Below, in pieces: positions 51,904-58,326 of a stretch of 58,326 bases of DNA. The notes beneath the pieces are model-generated. The model was not told where the DNA came from and did no database searches. It saw only the letters and a program-made list of their open reading frames with translations. The position numbers were made by a program, and so were the translations under genes. Numbering within the stretch: the first letter of the stretch is position 1; the number at the start of each line of letters is the position of its first letter. Source of the DNA: Kroppenstedtia sanguinis (lineage in GTDB: Bacteria > Bacillota > Bacilli > Thermoactinomycetales > DSM-45169); contig NZ_JBNPXF010000021.1 in assembly GCF_050433445.1 (NCBI RefSeq), positions 1-58,326 of the forward strand, read 5' to 3'.

Positions 51904-51949
51904 AAAAAAAACGTGTCTGTGTGACATAATCAAAGTCACTCAGACACGT
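51904..51949 (-). terminator. Terminator of the suf operon
   Basis: Minus strand: ACGTGTCTGAGTGAC pairs with GTCACACAGACACGT (one mismatch) and is followed by eight T. Stops transcription after sufB. Confidence 0.85.
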
Positions 51950-52002
51950 GGATTCAGGCTCTCTCCCCTCATGTCGGGGAGAAACTTCAAGCACATTTGA
52001 TG

Positions 52003-53430
52003 TTATCCGATACTGCCTTCCATTTCCATCTTGATCAGGCGGTTCATTTCCACGGCATATTCCATGGGAAGTTCCTTGGTGAAGGGTTCGATGAAGCCCA
52101 TCACGATCATCTGGGTAGCTTCCTCTTCAGAGAGACCGCGGCTCATCAGGTAGAAGAGCTGTTCCTCCGACACCTTGGAAACCGTAGCCTCGTGCTCCAA
52201 GGTGATATCATCTGTCTTGATCTCGTTGTAAGGGATCGTATCGGAGGTGGACTGGTCATCCAGGATCAGCGTGTCACACTCCACCTTGGCCTTGGAGCCC
52301 TGTGCTTTTTTCCCGAAGCTGGATAGACCGCGGTAGGTCACTTTCCCACCATGCTTACTGATCGATTTGGACACGATGGTGGAGGTGCAGTTGGGAGCGA
52401 GAGCCGTCACCTTGGCTCCAGCATCTTGGTGTTGCCCTTTGCCCGCCACGGCGATGGAGAGCACATCTGCTTTGGCGCCCTCTCCTTTCATGATCACGGC
52501 GGGGTATTTCATGGTCAGTTTCGAACCGATGTTACCATCCACCCACTCCATATGGGCTCCTTTTTCGGCAACGGCTCGCTTGGTCACCAGGTTGTAGACG
52601 TTGGGAGCCCAGTTCTGGATGGTGGTGTAACGGCAACGGGCGTGATCCTTGACCACAATTTCCACCACGGCGCTGTGCAGGGAATCGGTGCTGTAGATCG
52701 GTGCCGTACATCCTTCCACGTAATGTACGAAAGATTCTTCATCGGCGATGATCAGCGTCCGCTCAAATTGGCCCATGTTTTGGGAGTTGATGCGGAAATA
52801 AGCTTGCAGCGGAACATCGCACTTCACCCCTTTGGGAATATAGATGAAGCTCCCACCGCTCCAAACCGCGCTGTTCAGAGCCGCAAATTTGTTATCTGTG
52901 GGGGGTACGATGGTGCCGAAGTATTCCTTTACCAGTTCCGGATACTCTTTGACGGCGGTATCCGTATCGCAGAAGATAACCCCTTGATCTTCCAGTTCCT
53001 TCTGCATGTTTTGGTAAACCACTTCCGATTCGTACTGAGCTGAGACCCCAGCCAGGAATTTCTGTTCCGCTTCGGGAATCCCCAAGCGGTCAAAAGTCCG
53101 CTTGATCTCCTCCGGAACTTCGTCCCAGGTGCGTCCCTGCCGTTCCGACGGTTTTACATAGTAAGTGATATCATCGAAATTCAGATCATCCAGCTTGCCC
53201 GGTAACAGAGAAAACCACTTGGAGTTTTCTGAGCTCGGCATCGGCATCTTGTAAAACTGTTCCAGCGACTTCAGACGGAAATCCAACATCCACTGCGGTT
53301 CATCCTTCATCCGGGAAATCTCTTCCACAATCTCCCGGGTCAATCCACGCTTCGAACGAAAAACCGAAACATCTTTATCATGAAACCCGTATTGATACTC
53401 CGAAGAAATATCGGGCAGTTCCTTCGCCAT
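52003..53430 (-). CDS. sufB: Fe-S scaffold complex protein SufB
   Basis: 475 aa. Core of the SufBC2D scaffold on which Fe-S clusters are built. IPKGVKCDVPLQAYFRINS, VEGCTAPIYSTDSLHSAVVEI (conserved Cys), GNIGSKLTMKYPA and the C-terminal MSRGLSEEEATQMIVMGFIEPF are typical. The second ATG is preferred as the start (AGGAGGGAATGAAT upstream). Last gene of sufCDSUB. Confidence 0.97.
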   Translation of the reverse strand: MAKELPDISSEYQYGFHDKDVSVFRSKRGLTREIVEEISRMKDEPQWMLDFRLKSLEQFYKMPMPSSENSKWFSLLPGKLDDLNFDDITYYVKPSERQGRTWDEVPEEIKRTFDRLGIPEAEQKFLAGVSAQYESEVVYQNMQKELEDQGVIFCDTDTAVKEYPELVKEYFGTIVPPTDNKFAALNSAVWSGGSFIYIPKGVKCDVPLQAYFRINSQNMGQFERTLIIADEESFVHYVEGCTAPIYSTDSLHSAVVEIVVKDHARCRYTTIQNWAPNVYNLVTKRAVAEKGAHMEWVDGNIGSKLTMKYPAVIMKGEGAKADVLSIAVAGKGQHQDAGAKVTALAPNCTSTIVSKSISKHGGKVTYRGLSSFGKKAQGSKAKVECDTLILDDQSTSDTIPYNEIKTDDITLEHEATVSKVSEEQLFYLMSRGLSEEEATQMIVMGFIEPFTKELPMEYAVEMNRLIKMEMEGSIG

Positions 53431-53457
53431 ATTCATTCCCTCCTGTTCAGGGTGGAA

Positions 53458-53895
53458 TCAGCCTTGATCCGCTGCTTCCCTCGCCCCTTTCTCCAGGGCC
53501 TTCCATGCCAGCGTCGCACATTTAATGCGGGCCGGGAATTTGGAGATACCCTGGAGGGCTTCAATATCTTCCAGTGGAAACTCCTCCGAATCCACCTCTT
53601 TGCCTTGCACCATACCGGAAAAGAGATCTGCCAGGTGCAACGCTTCTTCCAGGGTGAGTCCTTTGACGGCTTCCGTCATCATCGAAGCCGACGCCATACT
53701 GATCGAGCAGCCCTCACCCAGGAATTTTGCCTCTCGGATCTTCCCTTCATCCACATCCATCTGAATGGAGATTCGATCCCCACAGGTGGGATTATTCAAA
53801 TCCACCGTGACTGCACTCTCTTCGATCCGGCCACGGTTTCTCGGTTTCTGGTAGTGATCCATGATCACTCTTCGATACAGATCATCCAAGGACAT
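53458..53895 (-). CDS. sufU: SufU sulfur-transfer protein
   Basis: 145 aa, IscU-like zinc protein that receives persulfide from SufS in Firmicutes. Ligands: Cys in NNPTCGDRISIQ, Cys in LGEGCSISMASA, Cys in RIKCATLAWKAL. The insert between the second and third blocks is the SufU hallmark. Starts inside the sufS 3' end (14-bp overlap); an upstream in-frame ATG would extend further into sufS and is less likely. Confidence 0.95.
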   Translation of the reverse strand: MSLDDLYRRVIMDHYQKPRNRGRIEESAVTVDLNNPTCGDRISIQMDVDEGKIREAKFLGEGCSISMASASMMTEAVKGLTLEEALHLADLFSGMVQGKEVDSEEFPLEDIEALQGISKFPARIKCATLAWKALEKGAREAADQG

Positions 53896-55102
53896 CGCCG
53901 AAAAACTCCTTCGTCTTTTGTACACCTTTCACCAGACGATCGATGTCTTCCTCATCATTATAGATGTGGAAACTGGCTCGGACTGTCGCCGGTACATCCA
54001 ACCACCGCATCAACGGTTGGCAACAATGGTGTCCGGCTCGAACGGCGATCCCTTCAGAGTCAAGCACTGTGGCCACATCATGAGGATGGATTCCCTGGAC
54101 ATTAAAGGTGACCAATCCGATCCGGTCCTCCTGTGGCCCGTAAACTTCCAACCCCTCCATATTTCCCAGTACCTGTTGGGCATAAGCGGCCAGCTGGCGG
54201 TCGTGTTTTTCCACTTCCGCCATCCCGATTTCCTCCAGGTAATCGATCGCGGCACCCAGGCCGATCGCTGCCGCGATCACCGGAGTTCCCCCTTCAAACT
54301 TCCAGGGGAGCTCCTTCCACGTCGACTCATACAGACCGACGTCATCAATCATTTCGCCGCCGAACTCAACCGGCTCCATCTGCTCCAGCCACCGTTCCTT
54401 GCCGTAGAGGACACCGACCCCTGTCGGTCCCAACATCTTGTGACCTGAAAAAGCCAGGAAATCGCAATCCAGTTCCTGCACGTCCACTTTCATATGGGGG
54501 ACACTCTGAGCTCCGTCCACCATGAGCACACCACCGTGGCGATGCACCATTTGGGCCAATTCCTTGATGGGAAAAATAGTTCCCAGAACATTGGACACCT
54601 GAGCGATGGCCACCAGTTTCGTCCGTTCGCTAATCATCTCGTCGGCTTTAGCCAGATCCAGTCTCCCATCCGATTCAAGGGGAAAGTATTTCAACTGGGC
54701 CCCTGTCACCTGGGCCACTTGTTGCCACGGGATCAAATTGCTGTGATGTTCCGAAGGAGAGATCAGGATCTCATCTCCCTCGGACAGATTTTTACGAGCG
54801 TAACTGGCGGCGACGAAGTTGATGGCGGTGGTGGTTCCTCTGGTGAAGATAATCTCTTGGGTGGAAGCGGCATGGATAAAGCGACGCACTTTCTCCCGAG
54901 CCCCTTCGTATTCTTCCGTGGCCCGATTCCCCAGAGTGTGAACTCCCCGGTGTACATTGGAATTATTTTTCTTATAATACTCTTCCACCGCTTCGATCAC
55001 TTGAAACGGTTTCTGAGAGGTAGCTGAACTGTCAAGATAAACCAACGGATGTCCATTGATCTCCTGGTTCAGAATGGGAAAGTCTTTCGCATATCGACTC
55101 AT
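53882..55102 (-). CDS. sufS: Cysteine desulfurase SufS
   Basis: 406 aa PLP enzyme, group II desulfurase. YLDSSATSQKP, SEHHSNLIPW, PLP lysine in FSGHKMLGPTGVGVLYG, catalytic Cys in VRAGHHCCQPLMRWL. Usual homologues read HHCAQP; here two Cys are adjacent. Start overlaps the sufD stop by 1 bp (TGATG). Supplies sulfur through SufU. Confidence 0.96.
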   Translation of the reverse strand: MSRYAKDFPILNQEINGHPLVYLDSSATSQKPFQVIEAVEEYYKKNNSNVHRGVHTLGNRATEEYEGAREKVRRFIHAASTQEIIFTRGTTTAINFVAASYARKNLSEGDEILISPSEHHSNLIPWQQVAQVTGAQLKYFPLESDGRLDLAKADEMISERTKLVAIAQVSNVLGTIFPIKELAQMVHRHGGVLMVDGAQSVPHMKVDVQELDCDFLAFSGHKMLGPTGVGVLYGKERWLEQMEPVEFGGEMIDDVGLYESTWKELPWKFEGGTPVIAAAIGLGAAIDYLEEIGMAEVEKHDRQLAAYAQQVLGNMEGLEVYGPQEDRIGLVTFNVQGIHPHDVATVLDSEGIAVRAGHHCCQPLMRWLDVPATVRASFHIYNDEEDIDRLVKGVQKTKEFFGDVLG

Positions 55103-56406
55103 CAGCCCAATTTCCTTTCAATCACACTGCTGATCTGTTCGCGCAGGGACTCAAAGGGAATCGTATCCAAGACCGGACCGACAAAACCGAAGATGAGCAG
55201 ACGTTCCGCTTCCTGACGGGTGAGTCCCCGGGACATCAGGTAGAACATCTGGATCGGATCGATCCGGCCCACACTGGCCGCATGACCCGCTTGCACATCA
55301 TTTTCATCGATCAGAAGGATCGGGTTGGCATCCCCACGGGCTTCCCCGCTGAGCATCAACACTTTTTCCGCCTGAACGCCGTTGGCCTTATGGGCGCCCT
55401 TTTCAATCTGGGTGATCCCGTTTAGGATCGTCTGTGCCTGATCCTTCATCACACCCCGTATCGTAATGTCGCTCTCGGTGTAGGTGTCCCCATGATTCAC
55501 TGTAGCCGTGATATTGGAACGCTGATCACCGGAGCCGACAGTGATACCCTTGATGCGCACATTGCCACCGGATCCATTCATATTTGTGGTGTTGTCGGAG
55601 AGGGTTCTGCCTGAGTTCAGATCACCGACGATCCACTCCAGATCCGCATCCCGCCCCACTGCTGTCCGTCGGTAGGCGGTCTCTGTCACGCCAGAGCTGT
55701 GGGTGTGGAGAGATGCAATCCGCACCCGGCTGTTGTCGCCAGCAAACACTTCTACCGCTCCATTGATAACCGCCTCGGTGTCAGCATCGGAGATGAAGTT
55801 GGCCACCACATTGACATCACTGCCTGCCTCCGCTACCACCAACAGATGGGGGAAGGATCCAATTCCGCTTCCTTGCGTCCAGAAGAGAGCTTGGAAAGGA
55901 ATCTCCACGGCCACATTTTTGGGCACATACAGGAAAAGCCCTCCACTGACCCATGCTGCGTGAAGAGCGGTCAGTTTATGCTCTTGGGGCTGAATCCCCT
56001 CTGTCATAAAGTATTTCCGGACCTGCTCTCCGTGATTGCGAACCGCAGTGGGCAGGTCGGTGAAGACAACTCCCTTGGCCGCTAGTTCCTCAGGCAACCG
56101 GCAATAGACCGGACTCGAATTTTTCTGGATAAACAGATTGTCTGTAATACCTCCGGAGATATAGGAACGGATCTCCTCCGGCAATTCTTCCGGTGAAGCC
56201 ACTTTATCTTCCTTTTGGATCGGCTGGAAGTCGGTGAAATTCCAGCGGTCAATCCGTGTCTTTTGCGGTTTGGGGAGCGGAAGTTGGTCCGCCTGCTCCC
56301 ACGCGCTCAGGCGACGTTGGAGCATCCAATCCGGTTCTTGCTGGGACTGAGAGAGTTGGATGATGGTTTCGCGATTAAATCCTTGTCTGGTATCCACATT
56401 CATCAT
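55102..56406 (-). CDS. sufD: Fe-S scaffold complex protein SufD
   Basis: 434 aa. Paralogue of SufB; forms the SufBC2D complex. GLFLYVPKNVAVEIPFQALFW, GDLNSGRTLSDNTT, INEDD-like ILLIDENDVQAGHAASVGRIDPIQMFYLMSRGL at the C-terminus. Start ATG with GGAGGGGGAG upstream, 13 bp after sufC. Confidence 0.95.
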   Translation of the reverse strand: MMNVDTRQGFNRETIIQLSQSQQEPDWMLQRRLSAWEQADQLPLPKPQKTRIDRWNFTDFQPIQKEDKVASPEELPEEIRSYISGGITDNLFIQKNSSPVYCRLPEELAAKGVVFTDLPTAVRNHGEQVRKYFMTEGIQPQEHKLTALHAAWVSGGLFLYVPKNVAVEIPFQALFWTQGSGIGSFPHLLVVAEAGSDVNVVANFISDADTEAVINGAVEVFAGDNSRVRIASLHTHSSGVTETAYRRTAVGRDADLEWIVGDLNSGRTLSDNTTNMNGSGGNVRIKGITVGSGDQRSNITATVNHGDTYTESDITIRGVMKDQAQTILNGITQIEKGAHKANGVQAEKVLMLSGEARGDANPILLIDENDVQAGHAASVGRIDPIQMFYLMSRGLTRQEAERLLIFGFVGPVLDTIPFESLREQISSVIERKLG

Positions 56407-56419
56407 GACTCCCCCTCCC

Positions 56420-57208
56420 TCACGACTGGCTCTCGACGGTTTCGTCTTCGATGCCCAACTCTTCCTTCACCCAGTCATAACCTTCCGCTTCCAGACGTTC
56501 CGCCAACTCCGGTCCACCGGATTTTACGATTCGTCCCTTCATAACCACATGAACAAAATCCGGTTTGACATAATTCAGCAGACGTTGGTAGTGAGTGATG
56601 ATCAGGAAGCCGGCTTGGGGATCACGCATGGAGTTGACCCCATCTGCCACCACTTTGAGGGCATCGATATCCAAACCAGAGTCGATTTCGTCCAGAATGG
56701 TGATGCGCGGTTCCAGCATCATCATCTGGAGGATTTCGTTCCGCTTCTTCTCACCGCCGGAGAAGCCTTCATTCAGATAACGGTTGGCAAAGGATTCATC
56801 GATCTCCAGTTGGTCCATCTTTTTATCCAGCTGTTTCATAAATTTCATGATGGACAACTCATTGCCCTCACCCCGACGGGCATTCACGGCACTACGCAAA
56901 AAATCGGAGTTGGTCACACCGCTGATCTCGCTGGGATACTGCATGGCGAGGTACAATCCCTTACGAGCACGTTCGTCCACTTCCATCTCCAGGAGATCTT
57001 CCCCGTCCAGGCTGACGCTTCCCCCGGTCACTTCATAGCGGGGATGACCCATCAGCGCCTGGGCCAAGGTGCTCTTCCCGGTTCCATTGGGGCCCATGAT
57101 GGCGTGAATCTCGCCGCCCTTCACTTCCAGGTTCACACCTTTGAGGATCTCCTTCTCCTCGATGGAAACGTGCAGATCGTTTATTGTGAGTTTAGGTGTT
57201 GTCGGCAT
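56420..57208 (-). CDS. sufC: SufC ATPase
   Basis: 262 aa ABC-type ATPase of the Suf scaffold. Walker A GPNGTGKSTLAQALMG, signature GFSGGEKKRNEILQ, Walker B ITILDEIDSGLDIDAL. Start ATG with GGAGGAATGCAGA upstream. First gene of the suf operon. Confidence 0.97.
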   Translation of the reverse strand: MPTTPKLTINDLHVSIEEKEILKGVNLEVKGGEIHAIMGPNGTGKSTLAQALMGHPRYEVTGGSVSLDGEDLLEMEVDERARKGLYLAMQYPSEISGVTNSDFLRSAVNARRGEGNELSIMKFMKQLDKKMDQLEIDESFANRYLNEGFSGGEKKRNEILQMMMLEPRITILDEIDSGLDIDALKVVADGVNSMRDPQAGFLIITHYQRLLNYVKPDFVHVVMKGRIVKSGGPELAERLEAEGYDWVKEELGIEDETVESQS

Positions 57209-57383
57209 TCTGCATTCCTCCATAGTCTGATCTAGCTCACCATTTATGCTAAACAAACGGGCCCAAAGGACCCTGTTTGCAGGTGGCAGGGGTGGATGAT
57301 ACGATTTGGAGTAAATGTGAGTAGATGCGGCAGATCCGCTTCCCTCACACCTGGCAACAAAATACTTTGAGTTGACTTCATTT

Positions 57384-57398
57384 TGAAAGTCATTCTCA
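57384..57398. promoter_or_regulatory. Fur-box-like site upstream of sufC
   Basis: On the minus strand TGAGAAT-G-ACTTTCA, matching 11 of the 14 defined positions of the 7-1-7 Fur consensus TGATAATnATTATCA. It lies about 175 bp before sufC. A good -10 was not found next to it, so the link to a promoter is open. The rest of 57209-57585 shows no gene. Confidence 0.4.
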
Positions 57399-57585
57399 AT
57401 TTGTTCTCATTTCATTCTATCTCAGTTACTTAGGGGATTCAACCTCACAGTGTACTAAAATCATTTATGAAAACGCTAAGTTTCGGGGAGGGGCAGGTTT
57501 CACATGGATCGCCCTTGGATCGCAAAATCCCTGATACCGAAATGAATCCCTAGAACGATGGAGATCACTGCACAGGAGGGGTCCG

Positions 57586-57774
57586 ATGAAGGCCAAACCC
57601 ATCCGTTGCATCCAATGTTTCAAACAGCGTCCAGGAGGTCGGTGTTCCTATTGCCCCCTTCACCCCCAAAATCGTCCCCTCTACCGACCCGTGGGCAAAG
57701 GGTGGTATGAGCGGGTGGAGGAGTCCAGCCCGTCGAAGGAACCCCCGTCTTCTTCAAACACAAAGGAACAGTAG
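57586..57774 (+). CDS. Small CxxC protein
   Basis: 62 aa. Two CxxC pairs (CIQC and CSYC, residues 8-24) suggest a zinc ribbon; the rest is Pro/Ser-rich and hydrophilic. GGAGGGG lies 5 nt before the ATG and a terminator follows the stop, so the gene is likely real. Family not recognised; a nucleic-acid or protein-binding role is possible. Confidence 0.7.
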   Translation: MKAKPIRCIQCFKQRPGGRCSYCPLHPQNRPLYRPVGKGWYERVEESSPSKEPPSSSNTKEQ

Positions 57775-57779
57775 CGCAA

Positions 57780-57807
57780 GCCACCCCCAGAGGTGGCACT
57801 TTTTTTC
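57780..57807 (+). terminator. Terminator of the CxxC gene
   Basis: GCCACC-CCCAGA-GGTGGC followed by seven T within a few bases. Confidence 0.85.
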
Positions 57808-58039
57808 TCCTGATGTAAGCCTGCGGATAGCTGTCTGGGATCGGATATTCTATAGGATAAAGTGGGGAATTTCACTAAAGGGTCATCGAGGCTGCCCATG
57901 CGGATTTCCATGCTTTCCAAAATTAAATAGGCCCGCTTTGACGGTTTGGGTGTGGGACGTAACCTCATGTTCCACACTCCCCGGAATTGGCCACGGAGAT
58001 CAGTGGTGGACAAAAACCTATCCCCAGGTGCAATTAAAA

Positions 58040-58085
58040 GGCCCCCACTCTTCCCTGGTCTGCACTCAAGGGAAAATCGGGGACC
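58040..58085 (+). other. Two-part hairpin before the tandem repeats
   Basis: Outer stem GGCCCC/GGGGACC and inner stem TCCCT/AGGGA around a 12-nt loop. It lies just upstream of the start of a frame that runs through the repeats. 57808-58039 shows no gene. Confidence 0.45.
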
Positions 58086-58086
58086 T

Positions 58087-58326
58087 ATGTTGATGAACCA
58101 GCAAATGAACGGTGGAAAGGAGTCGTGTGCGATCCAATCGACTTTTGCACTTGGGCACTACAATCTGAAATTAGGGATGCACCATGGGCACTACAATTTG
58201 AAATTAGGGATGCACCACAGGCACTACAATCTGAAATTAGGGATGCACCACAGGCACTACAATCTGAAATTAGGGATGCACCACAGGCACTACAATCTGA
58301 AATTAGGGATGCACCACAGGCACTAC
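58087..58326 (+). CDS. Possible repeat protein, cut by window edge
   Basis: The frame from the ATG at 58087 stays open to the edge and reads the repeats as HYNLKLGMHH units. A second plus frame is also open and reads ALQSEIRDAP units, and one minus frame is open too. All three stay open because the 33-bp unit keeps the phase. No ribosome site is convincing, so coding is unproven. Confidence 0.2.
   Translation, partial: MLMNQQMNGGKESCAIQSTFALGHYNLKLGMHHGHYNLKLGMHHRHYNLKLGMHHRHYNLKLGMHHRHYNLKLGMHHRHY
58153..58326 (+). repeat. Tandem 33-bp direct repeats
   Basis: Five full units (58153, 58186, 58219, 58252 and 58285) plus 9 bp of a sixth; the array continues past the edge. Each begins GGCACTACAATCTG and ends GGGATGCACCAC. 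Units 3-5 are identical; unit 1 differs at the first and last base and unit 2 at two positions. Recent expansion is likely. Confidence 0.95.

Noticed and set aside
58153..58326. CRISPR array
   Set aside because: The 33-bp units are contiguous with no spacers between them, and no cas genes are present.

Overview
The window looks like the chromosome of a spore-former-type Gram-positive of the order Bacillales, at roughly 50% G+C. The nearest guess from gene content is Thermoactinomycetaceae (Kroppenstedtia/Desmospora-like). Supporting signs are strong AAAGGAGG-type ribosome sites, a sufCDSUB operon, acetylated-branch lysine genes (dapH/dapL), LicR/MtlR-type PTS regulation and many U-tailed terminators. 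The family-level guess is inference. No rRNA, tRNA, CRISPR array or intact transposase was seen.

Layout. 1-6.0 kb: a PTS regulator, EIIA, EIIBC and a MalY/PatB-type C-S lyase, preceded by a MITE-like repeat. 6-8.7 kb: an aldo/keto reductase, a sulfurtransferase and a self-regulated HTH/membrane-protein pair. 8.9-14.7 kb (minus strand): late-step and salvage cobalamin genes cobT-cobD-cobU-cobS-cobC-cbiZ-cbiB, mostly coupled by 4-bp overlaps. 15-21.3 kb: a GNAT protein, two small or secreted unknowns, the glyoxylate shunt pair aceB-aceA with a palindromic operator at its promoter, and a PerM-type permease. 21.7-26.4 kb: an ABC exporter with two paralogous permeases plus a two-component system, with a decayed duplicate of the kinase 3' end. 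26.6-30.5 kb: a YvbH-like protein and a lysine operon dapH - class III aminotransferase - dapL. 30.6-35.5 kb: a DUF2306-type protein, a DJ-1 fusion, a second two-component system and a YhhN protein. 35.7-39.2 kb: a MarR-controlled multidrug efflux operon with two very short membrane-fusion subunits. 39.3-41.9 kb: a secreted GH18 chitinase and an ANT(6)-type aminoglycoside nucleotidyltransferase.

42.2-51.6 kb (minus strand) is the most interesting stretch. It is one tightly overlapped operon encoding a substrate-binding lipoprotein, a FecCD permease and an ABC ATPase, followed by ChlI-, ChlD- and CobN/ChlH-type chelatase subunits. Its promoter carries a 7-1-7 operator of the TCGTAAT class, which resembles the Bacillus Zur box rather than the Fur box. 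A second such box sits at an orphan promoter facing the opposite way. The B12 genes in this window cover only late and salvage steps, so a cobaltochelatase for corrin synthesis is not obviously needed here. A zinc-responsive metallophore or metallo-tetrapyrrole uptake system with a chelatase (or dechelatase) is a testable alternative.

52-57.2 kb: sufC-sufD-sufS-sufU-sufB with a Fur-box-like site upstream. The right edge holds a small CxxC protein, a strong hairpin and at least five tandem 33-bp repeats that run off the window.

A family of short mobile-like repeats is dispersed through the window: TIRs of the type CAGGCGTGTTGATTAGC, 9-bp target duplications and an internal hairpin. The hairpin loop is present in both orientations among copies.
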